64,000 bases of DNA from Psittacicella hinzii (GCF_003585885.1 NZ_NRHC01000002.1:16483-80482); one strand, 5' to 3'. Numbered from the stretch's first letter, positions 1-10,821 are shown. The notes: generated by a model not told the origin, from the letters alone. Made by a program: numbers and translations.

Positions 1-2
1 AC

Positions 3-926
3 GATTTTATTCGTTGGACTTACTCTTACTTAAATCAAAATGATGTTTTCTTCGGTCACGGTTATGACAACGCATGGGACGAAGCACGTACTTTAGTTTT
101 ACATGTAGTTTCGTTACCATACAATACTGATCAAGATTACCTATTAAGTGCTCGTTTAACAGAAGCTGAAAAAACTAAAATTTTAGATCTACTCTACGCA
201 CGTGTGCATAAGCGTATTCCATTAGCTTACTTAATTAATACTTCACGTTTCTTAAACCGTGAATATTATGTTGATGAACGTGTAATTATTCCTCGTTCAC
301 CAATTGGCGAGTTAATTCAAGATGGTTTTAAAGAAGTGATGCATGCTTCACCAAGTACTATTCTTGACTTATGTACAGGTTCTGGGGTTCTAGCTTTAGC
401 TTTAGCACAACGTTTCCCAGACGCACAAGTGGATGGAATTGATATTTCTCCAGATGCGATTGATGTAGCTAATATCAACTTAGAATTAGCTAATGATCAC
501 CTTCTATCAGATCGTATGGCATTTATTGAATCAGATCTATTTAATGCTTTACCAGAAGGGATTACTTACGATTTAATTGTTTCAAATCCTCCATATGTAG
601 ATTCAGACGATTTAGCAAATATGCCTGAAGAATTTAGACATGAGCCAAGTATCTCTTTAGGCTCTGGTGATGACGGTCTAGATATTACTGCGCGTATCCT
701 AAATGAATCAGCAAAACACCTAAATCAAGGTGGGGTATTAGTAGTTGAAGTTGGTAATAGTCGCTATGCCTTAGAAGAGTACCTGCCAAATGTACCATTT
801 AACTGGTTAAATCTAGAAAATGGTGGTCATGGTGTATTCTCTTTAACGAAAAAGGATTTAGAAGAATATGCTGATGATTTTGCTAAATTTGCTCAATTCA
901 AACTTGAGCAACAAGATAATCAGTAA
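3..926 (+). CDS. prmB: Ribosomal protein L3 glutamine methyltransferase, 5' end cut by the window
   Basis: PrmB is an SAM-dependent N5-glutamine methyltransferase that modifies ribosomal protein L3. The frame is open from base 3 and reads the usual N-terminal helical domain, including FFGHGYDNAWDEA, so the first methionine at 204 is internal. The catalytic domain follows, with an SAM-binding LDLCTGSGVLALALA, an acidic VDGIDIS strand end and the hallmark NPPY motif in SNPPYVD, which binds the glutamine amide. The region just after NPPY (MPEEFRHEPSISLGSGDDGLD) is typical of PrmB/PrmC. NPPY alone does not separate PrmB from PrmC; the N-terminal region favours PrmB. The gene ends at a clear terminator and queA follows. 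Confidence 0.93.
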   Translation, partial: DFIRWTYSYLNQNDVFFGHGYDNAWDEARTLVLHVVSLPYNTDQDYLLSARLTEAEKTKILDLLYARVHKRIPLAYLINTSRFLNREYYVDERVIIPRSPIGELIQDGFKEVMHASPSTILDLCTGSGVLALALAQRFPDAQVDGIDISPDAIDVANINLELANDHLLSDRMAFIESDLFNALPEGITYDLIVSNPPYVDSDDLANMPEEFRHEPSISLGSGDDGLDITARILNESAKHLNQGGVLVVEVGNSRYALEEYLPNVPFNWLNLENGGHGVFSLTKKDLEEYADDFAKFAQFKLEQQDNQ

Positions 927-953
927 TCAACTTTCATATTAACTTTTTTTAAT

Positions 954-982
954 AAACACAGTTGGCTTCAACTGTGTTTTTT
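954..982 (+). terminator. Rho-independent terminator after prmB
   Basis: A perfect 11-bp stem (AAACACAGTTG pairing with CAACTGTGTTT) has a 4-nt loop and runs into a T tract. It lies 28 nt after the prmB stop codon and only about 15 nt before queA, so queA transcription probably starts within or just after it, or reads through. Confidence 0.85.
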
Positions 983-996
983 GAGTGTTATAAATA

Positions 997-2631
997 ATGA
1001 TGTATGAAGTAAAGGATTACGACTTTAATCTTCCAGAAGAACTTATTGCTCGTTTTCCTACCCCAAACCGTGATGATTCTCGTCTTCTCCACATCTTAGG
1101 AGATGATAATCAATCTATCAATGACTTAAAATTTACTAATATTGTTGACCTAATTCCAGAAAATTCTGTTTTAGTTCGCAATAATACCAGAGTTATTCCT
1201 GCACGTTGCTATGGACGTAAACCGTCTGGAGCTAAAATTGAAGTTCTGGTAGAGCGTATTGTAAGTGAGTTTGAATTCCTAGCGCATGTTAGAGCAAACC
1301 GCAGTCCAAAACCTGGGCAAATTCTTGTTCTTGGAGAGGATAAGATTGGTGCTTCAAGTTTAAATGAGCAAGATTTTGTTTCTTTAGAAAAACTTGCTCA
1401 ACAATTAAATACTGCTCAAGATTTACAAGATTTAGCAAAAGCAAACAACTACCTAGAGAAAATCCAGCAAATTCTTGACGATAAAGGTTATATCGTCATG
1501 TGTACAGGTAGATCTGGTAGTCTATTTAGATTACAAGGCTTAAATAAAGAATCAATTCTTTCTGTGCTTCAACAAATTGGTCATATGCCTCTTCCTCCAT
1601 ATATGGAACGTGAAGATCAAGACTCTGATACCGAAAGATACCAAACTGTGTATGCTAAAGTACCAGGAGCGGTAGCTGCTCCTACCGCTGGGTTACACTT
1701 TACCGATAACTTAATAGAAAAACTCCAAGCTAAAGGAGTTGAAATTCTAGAAGTTACACTGCATGTAGGTGCTGGTACTTTTATGCCTATAAAAGTGGAT
1801 AATATCCGAGAACATCAAATGCACGCAGAGTGGATTGAAATTAGACAAGAAGTTGCGGATAAATTAAATCAAGCTAAAAAAGCTGGTAAAAAAATCGTTG
1901 CTATAGGAACGACCTCGGTACGCTCTTTAGAAACTATGGTGCAATATAGTATCAATAAATATATTGACCAACTTGCAGATGATCACCCTAGCAAACTGTA
2001 CCGTAAACTACTTACGCTTAGAGATTTGCTTGATAAAATTCCTCAAGAAAAACTTATTGAACTTTTACATGAAAGTACAGAAGTTGTTAACTTAACTCCT
2101 GAAGAAAAAGTAGCTCAAGAAGCTTTACAAAACTTTTGTGTAAGTAAAAAAAGTTTTGATCAGTTAGCATTCAACCAAGAAAGTAATGCTACATTCTTAG
2201 AACAAAGCTGGTCACTGCTGTTAAATCTAGCTCTGCAACACAAAGAGGTATTTAACTCTAGTAATCAAGCAACTTTAGATTTTATTGCAGACTTAGAACA
2301 AAGCGAAAAAGAAAAAGATTATAGCTTTACCAACCACTACATTAATACAAAGCTAGAATTAGGAGTTGATATCCCTCTGTTACCTTACACTGGTAATACG
2401 GAAATCTTTATCCACCCAGGGCATAAAGTACACTTAGTTGACCACATTGTCACTAACTTCCACTTACCTAAGTCGACTCTTATAATGCTGGTTGCAGGAT
2501 TTATTGGTTTCGATTATTGCTTAAAAGCATATAACCATGCGATTGCGCAAAAATATCGCTTTTATAGCTACGGAGATTCATCATTTATACCTAATCTCCT
2601 AGGTAATGAAGAAATCGAATATCTACTCTAA
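997..2631 (+). CDS. queA: S-adenosylmethionine:tRNA ribosyltransferase-isomerase, enlarged by two insertions
   Basis: QueA transfers and isomerises the ribosyl group of SAM onto preQ1 in tRNA, giving epoxyqueuosine. Family landmarks are present: LPEELIARFP near the start, VRNNTRVIPAR (60-70), GHMPLPPYM (195-203), the YQTVYA...GAVAAPTAGLHFT block (215-236), VGAGTFMPI (257-265), GTTSVRSLE (304-312) and VTNFHLPKSTL (485-495). At 544 aa it is far longer than the usual 340-360. Two stretches lack counterparts: about residues 115-163, and about 315-464 between SVRSLE and the TEIFIHPG block. Both are in frame and hydrophilic, and the flanking core is intact, so the enzyme is probably active. Two adjacent ATG codons occur at 997 and 1000 and no clear Shine-Dalgarno is seen. 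tgt, the enzyme making the substrate tRNA, follows. Confidence 0.95.
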   Translation: MMYEVKDYDFNLPEELIARFPTPNRDDSRLLHILGDDNQSINDLKFTNIVDLIPENSVLVRNNTRVIPARCYGRKPSGAKIEVLVERIVSEFEFLAHVRANRSPKPGQILVLGEDKIGASSLNEQDFVSLEKLAQQLNTAQDLQDLAKANNYLEKIQQILDDKGYIVMCTGRSGSLFRLQGLNKESILSVLQQIGHMPLPPYMEREDQDSDTERYQTVYAKVPGAVAAPTAGLHFTDNLIEKLQAKGVEILEVTLHVGAGTFMPIKVDNIREHQMHAEWIEIRQEVADKLNQAKKAGKKIVAIGTTSVRSLETMVQYSINKYIDQLADDHPSKLYRKLLTLRDLLDKIPQEKLIELLHESTEVVNLTPEEKVAQEALQNFCVSKKSFDQLAFNQESNATFLEQSWSLLLNLALQHKEVFNSSNQATLDFIADLEQSEKEKDYSFTNHYINTKLELGVDIPLLPYTGNTEIFIHPGHKVHLVDHIVTNFHLPKSTLIMLVAGFIGFDYCLKAYNHAIAQKYRFYSYGDSSFIPNLLGNEEIEYLL

Positions 2632-2654
2632 ATCCTTTAATTTATTTATATTTT

Positions 2655-2685
2655 TTGTTAGTTACTACCTAAAAAATGGTATAAT
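2655..2685 (+). promoter_or_regulatory. Possible promoter for tgt-yajC-secD-secF
   Basis: A consensus -10 TATAAT lies at 2680-2685 in the 141-nt queA-tgt gap. The -35 is weak: TTGTTA at 2655-2660 gives a 19-nt spacer. It would leave a leader of about 80 nt before tgt. Confidence 0.4.
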
Positions 2686-2766
2686 TTACTTCTGTTAATA
2701 TAGGTAGATAACTTCATAGTTTTAATATCCTTAATAAAGTAGTTTTGCTACTTCTAATTTTTATAA

Positions 2767-3963
<1,197 letters not shown>

Positions 3964-4002
3964 ACCTTTACTTAAAAATAACTTAACTCGGAGTTCATAC
4001 AA

Positions 4003-4380
4003 ATGAATTTATTTTTAGACGCTGCGCAACAGCAACAAAGTCCAATCTTTTTAATTGTTCTAATCGTAATTATGTTTGCGTTTATTTATTTCTTCCAATG
4101 GAGACCAAATAAAAAACGTCAAGCTGAGTACAAAAAACTTTTAGAATCTTTAGAAGTTGGTAGTGAAGTTTTATTAAACGGTGGTTTATTAGGTACTATC
4201 ACAAAATTACGTCCTGAAGATGATTTAGTTTTAGTTGAAATTGCTAAAGGCGTTATTATCACTACTAAACGTGGTTTTATCGTACAAGTTCTACCTAACG
4301 GTACTATTGATTCAATCGTTAACGAGAACAAACCAAGCAAAAAAGCAAAAACTGAAGAAAACAATTCTGAAGCTAAATAA
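4003..4380 (+). CDS. yajC: Sec translocon accessory protein YajC
   Basis: YajC is a small inner-membrane protein that associates with SecDF. This 125-aa protein has a short N-terminus, one membrane segment (about 16-33, PIFLIVLIVIMFAFIYFFQW) followed by RPNKKRQAEYKKLLESL and the conserved VLLNGGLLGTI turn, then a lysine/glutamate-rich tail. A GGAG sequence sits about 9 nt upstream of the ATG. It is followed by secD after a hairpin. Confidence 0.95.
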   Translation: MNLFLDAAQQQQSPIFLIVLIVIMFAFIYFFQWRPNKKRQAEYKKLLESLEVGSEVLLNGGLLGTITKLRPEDDLVLVEIAKGVIITTKRGFIVQVLPNGTIDSIVNENKPSKKAKTEENNSEAK

Positions 4381-4389
4381 TTTTTTTCT

Positions 4390-4416
4390 AAATCTTGGGG
4401 ACAATCCCCAAGATTT
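4390..4416 (+). terminator. Hairpin between yajC and secD, partial terminator or attenuator
   Basis: AATCTTGGGGA pairs perfectly with TCCCCAAGATT around a 3-nt loop, and a further A-T pair closes the base. Only four T follow, so termination may be partial. It could set a lower level of SecD/F than of Tgt/YajC. It lies before the GTG start at 4455, which supports that start over the upstream ATG at 4395. Confidence 0.6.
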
Positions 4417-4454
4417 TACCAAATATAAGATTTTCCAAAAATAAGGTTATTACC

Positions 4455-6308
4455 GTGCAAAATCAGTACCCACTTTGGAAAAACCTTTTAATTGTCTTTA
4501 CTATTATTGTTGGTTGTATCTACGCTTTACCAAACTTATTCCCAGAGAAACCATCTCTACAAATTGCTGGTAGCCGTGGTCGTGAAATTGAGTTAGCTTC
4601 TTACAACCAAATTCAACAAACTGTTGAAAACGCTGGTATTACTTTATCACGTTCAACTTTTAAAGACGGTAAGGTTAACCTAGTATTCGAAACTGAAGAA
4701 GAACAACAAAAAGCTTCTCAAGTACTAGATAGTACATTAGGAGATAACTACACTACAGCTCTAAGCTATACTTCAGCAACTCCAGCTTGGTTAACAAGCA
4801 TTAGAGCAGAGCCTATGAAATTAGGTCTAGACTTACGTGGTGGTGTTCGTTTCTTAATGGAAGTAGATATTAATACTCTATTAGATCGTAACTACGATAG
4901 CTTAGCTAAATTTATCCAAGATCAAGCACGCCAACAAGGCATTTCGATTAACTCTGTAACCTATGACTCACAAAATAAACGTCTAGAAGCAGTAGTTTCA
5001 AATCAAGATTCTTTACGTGCTTTAAATAGCTTCTTACACAGCTCATCAGGTTTAGGTAGTGAAGTTGCTACGCAAACTTCAGGTTTAACTGTATATATTA
5101 ACTATACAAATGCTAAACTTGATCAAACTACTAACTACGCAGTAGAGCAATCATTATTAATTCTTCGTAACCGTGTTACTGAGATCGGGGTAGCTGAACC
5201 AGTTATCCAACGTCAAGGTAGTACGAATATTATCGTAGAATTACCTGGTATTCACGATGTTGCACGTGCTAAAGAAATTATCGGAGCAACTGCAACTTTA
5301 AGTTTTAACTTAGTTAATACTAATGTTACGCAACAACAAATTGAGGCAAACTTAATTCCAGTTGGTACAGTAGTTTTATCTAATGCAGCAGGTTACAAGT
5401 ACGCTTTATACCGCAACGAAATTATTTCAGGGCAAAACATTATTGACGCTTCTGCTGGTCGTGCTGAAAATGGTGGTCCACAAGTTAGCATTCGCCTAGA
5501 CTCAGAAGGTGCTCGTTTAATTTCTGAAGCAACTAAGAGTGCCATTGGTCGCCCTATGGCTACAGTTTACTCTGAGTATAAAGACACTGGTCGTAAAGAC
5601 GAAGATGGTAAACCTATTTTACGTAAGATTGATGAAGTTGCTAATGTTGCAACAATTCAAGCACGTTTAGGTGCTAGCTTTGTTATTACAGGTCTTTCTT
5701 CAATGGCTGAAGCTAATAACTTAGCTCTAGTTTTACGTTCTGGTGCTTTAGTTGCGCCAATCCAAATTATCTCTGAAAAAGTTATAGGTCCTTCATTAGG
5801 TGCGGCTAACATTAAGCAAGGTTTAATTGCAAGTGTTAGTGCTTTAGTTGTAACTATCTTACTAATGACAGTGGTTTATCGTTTCTTTGGGTTTATTGCT
5901 GGCTTTGTATTAATTTTCAATATTATTCTCTTAATCGCAGCGCTATCTATTCTTCCAGGAACGACTCTAACCATGCCGGGGATAGCAGGTATCGTTCTAA
6001 CCATTGGTATGTCCATTGACGCCAACGTACTAATTTACTCAAGGATTATCGACGAATTACGTTTAGGTAAATCACCTAAAGTAGCTCTTGCTGAAGGTTA
6101 TTCAGGTGCTTGGACATCTATCTTTGATGCTAACCTAACCTCTGTATTAACTGCTGTAATTCTCTTTATCTTTGGTACTGGTCCAATTAAAGGCTTTGCG
6201 ATTACTTTAGCTCTAGGGGTATTAATCTCTATGTTTACAGCTATTGTTGCAAGTAGAATGATCTTCAATATGGTTTATTCACGTAAAGCAACTAAGCTTC
6301 ATATTTAG
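4455..6308 (+). CDS. secD: Protein translocase subunit SecD
   Basis: SecD, with SecF, uses the proton motive force to assist late steps of Sec export at the inner membrane. I choose the GTG at 4455 (617 aa, close to E. coli 615): the next residues QNQYPLWKN match the usual SecD N-terminus, a TAAGG lies 8 nt upstream, and the ATG at 4395 would put a strong hairpin inside the gene. Visible parts are the first membrane helix, the LGLDLRGGVRFLMEVD block, the periplasmic P1 domain, and the C-terminal five-helix RND-type bundle. That bundle holds IGMSIDANVLIYSRI, with the conserved Asp, and the ANLTSVLTAVILF segment. secF follows after 19 nt. Confidence 0.96.
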   Translation: MQNQYPLWKNLLIVFTIIVGCIYALPNLFPEKPSLQIAGSRGREIELASYNQIQQTVENAGITLSRSTFKDGKVNLVFETEEEQQKASQVLDSTLGDNYTTALSYTSATPAWLTSIRAEPMKLGLDLRGGVRFLMEVDINTLLDRNYDSLAKFIQDQARQQGISINSVTYDSQNKRLEAVVSNQDSLRALNSFLHSSSGLGSEVATQTSGLTVYINYTNAKLDQTTNYAVEQSLLILRNRVTEIGVAEPVIQRQGSTNIIVELPGIHDVARAKEIIGATATLSFNLVNTNVTQQQIEANLIPVGTVVLSNAAGYKYALYRNEIISGQNIIDASAGRAENGGPQVSIRLDSEGARLISEATKSAIGRPMATVYSEYKDTGRKDEDGKPILRKIDEVANVATIQARLGASFVITGLSSMAEANNLALVLRSGALVAPIQIISEKVIGPSLGAANIKQGLIASVSALVVTILLMTVVYRFFGFIAGFVLIFNIILLIAALSILPGTTLTMPGIAGIVLTIGMSIDANVLIYSRIIDELRLGKSPKVALAEGYSGAWTSIFDANLTSVLTAVILFIFGTGPIKGFAITLALGVLISMFTAIVASRMIFNMVYSRKATKLHI

Positions 6309-6327
6309 GATAGGGGTGTAAATCATA

Positions 6328-7341
6328 ATGAGCAAACAAGTAGAAAAATATACTCGTGGAGTTAACACTCCTTACCCAAATAGATTTAGTAAAAAAGCTT
6401 ATATTACAGAAAATGGCGTTGTTCTTGCACGTCCAATTATTCACTTCTTAAAAGAACGTAAATATTGCTATATCTTCTCTGCAATATTAATGTTAGCGTG
6501 TATCGTTTCATTTTTTGTACGCGGATTAAATCTAGGTTTAGACTATACAGGTGGTACTGTAGCTGAAGTGAGTTACTCAAAAGCAGTAACAACTCAAGAA
6601 ATTAGTGCAGTTTTAAGTGCACAATACCCTGGGATTGAAGTTACATCTACAGGTGCACGTGAAACTACAATTCGTATCCCTGCTAAACTAGTTACAAGTA
6701 CAACTACTCAAGATGTACAAAAATTATTACAAGATACAGTAGACACAAATGCAGTAATCACTTCTGCTGAATTCGTTGGTCCTAAAGCTGGTGCTGATCT
6801 AATCTACGCTTCTGTGATGTCTATGATATGTACAATTGTCATGATGCTAATTTACATATCTTTCCGTTTCCAATGGCGTTTATCATTAGGAGCGGTGGCT
6901 TCACTAGTCCATGACGTAGTTGCAGTAATCGGTATCTTCTCAATGTTCCAAATTGACATTGACTTAAACTTTGTCGCTGCAATTCTTTCAGTAGTAGGTT
7001 ACTCTATTAACGATACTATCGTGGTGTATGACCGTATGCGTGAAAACATTCGTAAAATGCATCGTATCTCTGTACAAGAATGTATTGACATCTCTTTAAC
7101 TGAGACTCTTAACCGTACAATTATGACTTCATTAACGACTTTAGTTTCTGTAGTTATCTTATTATTCTTCGGTGGTAGTTCGTTATACATCTTCTCACTA
7201 TGTTTAACTATCGGTATTATTATCGGTACTTACTCATCTGTATTCGTTGCTGTGGCTATCTCTTATGACGTTGGTCTAACAAAAGAAGACATGTTAGTTC
7301 GTCAAGTTAATAAAGATGGTCTTGAAGAATATGAAAGTTAA
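6328..7341 (+). CDS. secF: Protein translocase subunit SecF
   Basis: SecF is the partner of SecD in the proton-driven export complex. The 337-aa protein has an N-terminal cytoplasmic segment, a first membrane helix (about 45-65), the GLNLGLDYTGGTVAEV block and a small periplasmic domain. The C-terminal helices include VVGYSINDTIVVYDRMREN and LNRTIMTSLTTLVSV. The length is near the family norm of about 320. It is the last gene of the cluster and stops just before a bidirectional terminator. Confidence 0.96.
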   Translation: MSKQVEKYTRGVNTPYPNRFSKKAYITENGVVLARPIIHFLKERKYCYIFSAILMLACIVSFFVRGLNLGLDYTGGTVAEVSYSKAVTTQEISAVLSAQYPGIEVTSTGARETTIRIPAKLVTSTTTQDVQKLLQDTVDTNAVITSAEFVGPKAGADLIYASVMSMICTIVMMLIYISFRFQWRLSLGAVASLVHDVVAVIGIFSMFQIDIDLNFVAAILSVVGYSINDTIVVYDRMRENIRKMHRISVQECIDISLTETLNRTIMTSLTTLVSVVILLFFGGSSLYIFSLCLTIGIIIGTYSSVFVAVAISYDVGLTKEDMLVRQVNKDGLEEYES

Positions 7342-7379
7342 AAAAAGGAGTTCAGGTTTTTACCTGAACTCTTTTTTTA
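7340..7379. terminator. Bidirectional terminator between convergent secF and tex
   Basis: A 10-bp stem (GAGTTCAGGT with ACCTGAACTC) has a 4-nt T loop, an A tract on the left and a T tract on the right. It therefore works for secF rightward and for tex leftward; tex ends at 7381. Confidence 0.92.
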
Positions 7380-7380
7380 T

Positions 7381-9912
7381 TTATTTTTTATTGAATCGAG
7401 TTAGAAGAGCATTGAATTTTTCTTCCATATTAACTTTTTTCTCTTTAACACGATTATTGCTAAATTTACCTTTTGGAGCTGATTTTTGCGCTTTATTAGC
7501 ATTAGGTTTTACTTTACCTTTATGCTTAGACTCATTTTTAGCTCTATGTTCATTTTTAGCTTTGTTATTTTGATTATGCTGTGGTTTTGCTAATAGCTTA
7601 AATAGTTTTAAATCTACTTCAAGACCAGCATTTTCTGCTTGTGCTAGGTATTCTTTTTGTTGCTCTAGTACAGCATTTAAACGTTGCGCTTCCTCTTCTG
7701 ATTTAATTTTTGATACATGATATTTTGGAGCTGTTTTCTTTTGTCCTTCAAAAATCATGGTTAAATCAATACGATTACGAGCAACATCTACCGCAAAAAC
7801 TTGCACTTGGATTTGCTCACCTGATTTTAAGAAATCATAAGGATCTGCAATAAAGCTACTACTCATGCGAGAAATATGCACTAGACCATCTGTGTGCACA
7901 CCAATATCAACAAAGGCACCGAAGTCAGTTACATTAGTAACTAAACCATTCATAATCATACCAACTTCTAGTTGCTTGATATCTTCAATGCCTTCTTTAT
8001 ATTGAATTGGTTCATACACTCCACGTGGATCACGTCCAGGTTTTTCCAACTCTTTAATAATATCTTCAATTGTTGGTAAACCAAACTTTTTACTTACGTA
8101 ATTTTGTGGATCTAATTGTTGTAAAAGCTCAGTATTTCCTACTAGAGTAGCTAACTCAACTCCAAGATCAGATGCCATTTTTTCTACAACTGCATAAGCT
8201 TCTGGGTGTACTGCAGAGTTGTCTAACACATTAGTATTTTCTCCAACTACACGTAAGAAACCAGCACATTGCTCAAAAGCTTTTGGACCTAAACGACTAA
8301 CTTTTAATAAGTCTTGGCGTGAGGTAAAGAAGCCATTTTCTTCACGGAACTTAACTATATTAGAAGCTGTAATTTTATTTAAACCTGAAATACGGCGTAA
8401 TAAGTATTCTGAAGCTGTATTTAAGTTAACCCCTACGTAGTTAACACAGTCTTCAATGGTTGCTTCCAGACGATTTGTTAATTCACGCGCATTTAAGTCG
8501 TGTTGGTATTGACCCACACCAATTGATTTAGGATCAATTTTAACTAACTCTGCTAATGGATCTAAAGCACGACGTGCAATTGAAACCGCCCCTCTAATAC
8601 TCACATCTAGCTCTGGGAATTCTGCTACAGCTAGCTCAGAAGCAGAATAAACAGAAGCTCCAGCTTCGTTTACTACTAAAGTATGTACATCCGTAATATT
8701 ATTATCTTTAAAAGTTTTTTCTACAAACTCTAAAGTTTCACGACAAGCAGTACCATTTCCGATTACTACTAAAGTAACTTGATGTTTCTTAACTTGCTCA
8801 AGTAGTTTTTGCGCAGCTTTTTCTTTACTTTCGATTAAGTAAATTACACCGTGATCTAATAGTTTGGTTTGTCCATCAATAGTTGCAAACTTAATACCAG
8901 TACGAATACCAGGATCTAAACCTAAGATATTTTGTGATTTTACTGGAGATTTTAGCAGTAATGATTTTAAGTTATGCGCAAATGAATTATAAGCATCAGG
9001 CTCTGCCATTTCATGACGCGCATTTAATAATTCTGTTTCAAGAATTGAGCTTAATTTTACTTTCCAAGTCCAGCTAAGAGCTTGTCTACGCCATGAGTTT
9101 AATGGTGTATTTGGCACTAAATCGATTGCTAAATCCTTAGTTGCATGTTTTTCAATAATATAATCAACAGGATTTACCGGAATATTTGCTGGGTTAGGAT
9201 TTAAATGTAAACTTAAAACACCTTCAGCACGACCACGCCATAGAGCTAAGAAACGGTGGCTCTTAATGTGACATAATACTTCGCTATAGTCAAAGTAGTC
9301 TTTAAATTTATCACCTTCTTTTTCTTTGCCCTCAATTACTTTAGCTTCAATAGTTGCTACTGAATTTAAGTAATCTTTTAACTCAGAAAGAAGATTAGTA
9401 TTATCAGCAAAGTTATCTACTAGGATCAGTAAAGCTCCATCCAAAGATGCTTTGGTTGTATTATATTCTTCGCTTAAATAAGGTGCTACTACCTTATCTA
9501 AATCTAAGTTTACATCAGTACTTTGCCAAAGTTCTAAAGCTAAAGGTTCTAATCCTGCCTCTCTTGCTTTAGTCGCCTTAGTTTTACGTTTTGGTCGATA
9601 TGGAATATATAAGTATTCTAAATCCGCTTTAACTAAACAATCATTGATTTGTTGCTCTAATTCTGGAGTTAACTTGCCTTGCTCACTAATCGAAGAAATA
9701 ATACTTTTCTTTCTATCTTCTAGATCTGTTAGGTAGTTAAAACGAACTTGAAACTCACGTAACTGTTCGTCAGTTAAACCTTCAGTTTCTTCTTTACGAT
9801 ATCTCGCAATAAAAGGAATTGTTGCTCCTTCATTGATTAGTCTGATTGCGGCTTCGATTTGTCTAGGATTTACTTCTAATTCCTGAGCTATACGCTTCTC
9901 AATACTTAGCAT
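7381..9912 (-). CDS. tex: Tex-family RNA-binding transcription accessory protein
   Basis: Tex (YhgF in E. coli) is a cytoplasmic nucleic-acid-binding protein. Domains run in the usual order: an N-terminal helical region with RQIEAAIRLINEGATIPFIARYRKE, a YqgF/RNase H-like domain starting at ILGLDPGIRTGIKFA, helix-hairpin-helix motifs (ISGLNKITASNIVKFREENG), and a C-terminal S1 domain (GLVTNVTDFGAFVDIGVHTD...VHISRMS). At 843 aa it is longer than the 770-780 norm because of a basic, Asn/Lys-rich tail of roughly 100 residues after the S1 domain. The tail resembles the RNA-binding tails of some Tex proteins. It is transcribed against secF and shares its terminator. Confidence 0.95.
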   Translation of the reverse strand: MLSIEKRIAQELEVNPRQIEAAIRLINEGATIPFIARYRKEETEGLTDEQLREFQVRFNYLTDLEDRKKSIISSISEQGKLTPELEQQINDCLVKADLEYLYIPYRPKRKTKATKAREAGLEPLALELWQSTDVNLDLDKVVAPYLSEEYNTTKASLDGALLILVDNFADNTNLLSELKDYLNSVATIEAKVIEGKEKEGDKFKDYFDYSEVLCHIKSHRFLALWRGRAEGVLSLHLNPNPANIPVNPVDYIIEKHATKDLAIDLVPNTPLNSWRRQALSWTWKVKLSSILETELLNARHEMAEPDAYNSFAHNLKSLLLKSPVKSQNILGLDPGIRTGIKFATIDGQTKLLDHGVIYLIESKEKAAQKLLEQVKKHQVTLVVIGNGTACRETLEFVEKTFKDNNITDVHTLVVNEAGASVYSASELAVAEFPELDVSIRGAVSIARRALDPLAELVKIDPKSIGVGQYQHDLNARELTNRLEATIEDCVNYVGVNLNTASEYLLRRISGLNKITASNIVKFREENGFFTSRQDLLKVSRLGPKAFEQCAGFLRVVGENTNVLDNSAVHPEAYAVVEKMASDLGVELATLVGNTELLQQLDPQNYVSKKFGLPTIEDIIKELEKPGRDPRGVYEPIQYKEGIEDIKQLEVGMIMNGLVTNVTDFGAFVDIGVHTDGLVHISRMSSSFIADPYDFLKSGEQIQVQVFAVDVARNRIDLTMIFEGQKKTAPKYHVSKIKSEEEAQRLNAVLEQQKEYLAQAENAGLEVDLKLFKLLAKPQHNQNNKAKNEHRAKNESKHKGKVKPNANKAQKSAPKGKFSNNRVKEKKVNMEEKFNALLTRFNKK

Positions 9913-9980
9913 AATTATTAATGATTTATATTAGTGAAAAAGAACTCTTTCTCGGTTAGTTAAAACAGCATTCAAAATAC

Positions 9981-10571
9981 TTATTTGTAGTAAGAATGCT
10001 CGCCAGTTTGGTGTTCAGTTACGTCTCTTACTCCATGCACTTCATCAGGGAATTGTTCAAGTAACTGACCTTCAATACCTTGTTTTAAAGTTACATCAAC
10101 CATTGAGCAACCATTACAGCCACCACCAAATTGAATTACACAGTAACCATCTTTTATCTCAATTAAAGTAATTCTACCACTGTGATTGCGTAATTGTGGA
10201 TTGATTACTGTTTCAATGTAATACTCTACACGATCTATTAAAGGCGCGTCGCTATCAGGACGTTTCATTTTAGCGTTTGGAGCTTTAATTGTAAGTTGAG
10301 ATTCTAATCCCTCAGTTACAAAATCTAAAACTGCCTCATTTAAGAAAGGCCAAGAAATAGGATCAACGTAAACTTTAAAAGCGTCATAGTCAACAACATG
10401 ATCTACTTCTTCAACATTATCAGGTGGGCAAAATGATACTCCACATTCAGCGTTATAAGAACCAGGGTGAACAACGAAAACTCTAATCCCCGTACCTGGC
10501 TCTTGCCCTTCTAATAGTTGTACAAATTGATTAATTGCAGGTTTTGTAATTAAAATATATGAATTATCCAT
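9981..10571 (-). CDS. nfuA: Fe-S cluster carrier NfuA
   Basis: NfuA binds a 4Fe-4S cluster and passes it to client proteins, notably under stress. The 196-aa protein has the N-terminal degenerate A-type domain ([13 protein letters not shown]...[12 protein letters not shown]) and a C-terminal Nfu domain with the cluster-binding CNGC inside [21 protein letters not shown]. The length matches E. coli NfuA (191 aa). It precedes tex on the same strand with a 68-nt gap. Confidence 0.95.
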   Translation of the reverse strand: MDNSYILITKPAINQFVQLLEGQEPGTGIRVFVVHPGSYNAECGVSFCPPDNVEEVDHVVDYDAFKVYVDPISWPFLNEAVLDFVTEGLESQLTIKAPNAKMKRPDSDAPLIDRVEYYIETVINPQLRNHSGRITLIEIKDGYCVIQFGGGCNGCSMVDVTLKQGIEGQLLEQFPDEVHGVRDVTEHQTGEHSYYK

Positions 10572-10599
10572 AAATTTTGGCTTGAAAAATTAAATTAAA

Positions 10600-10619
10600 G
10601 CTTAAACCTACGTTTAAGC
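10600..10619 (-). promoter_or_regulatory. Hairpin in the nfuA leader
   Basis: GCTTAAAC pairs with GTTTAAGC around a CTAC loop, 28-50 nt upstream of the nfuA start. It has no T tract in the nfuA direction. It may be an operator or a leader structure; the role is not known. Confidence 0.35.
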
Positions 10620-10790
10620 CAAAAAAACTATTATGTCAACTTCTTCTTTACTTAAGTTAACCGGTTTATTCTATCACAAAAGCCTTAGTTTTACAGAATT
10701 ACCCCTCTTTTATTCCGTCAAGTAAACGGTATAAATTAAGAATAATTATCTTTTACAGTAAAGGGAAAGAAAGAATACTTTAATTTCACT

Positions 10791-10821
10791 TTGATAGATA
10801 AGCCTTAATCTAAGGTATAAT
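10791..10821 (+). promoter_or_regulatory. Promoter for the YfbV-like gene
   Basis: TTGATA at 10791-10796 and TATAAT at 10816-10821 are separated by 19 nt, longer than the optimum. The coding start at 10851 has a strong AAGGAG four nt upstream. Confidence 0.5.

Noticed and set aside
4395..4454. ATG at 4395 as the secD start
   Set aside because: It would place a strong hairpin in the coding region and add 20 residues absent from SecD; the GTG at 4455 has a ribosome site and a matching N-terminus.
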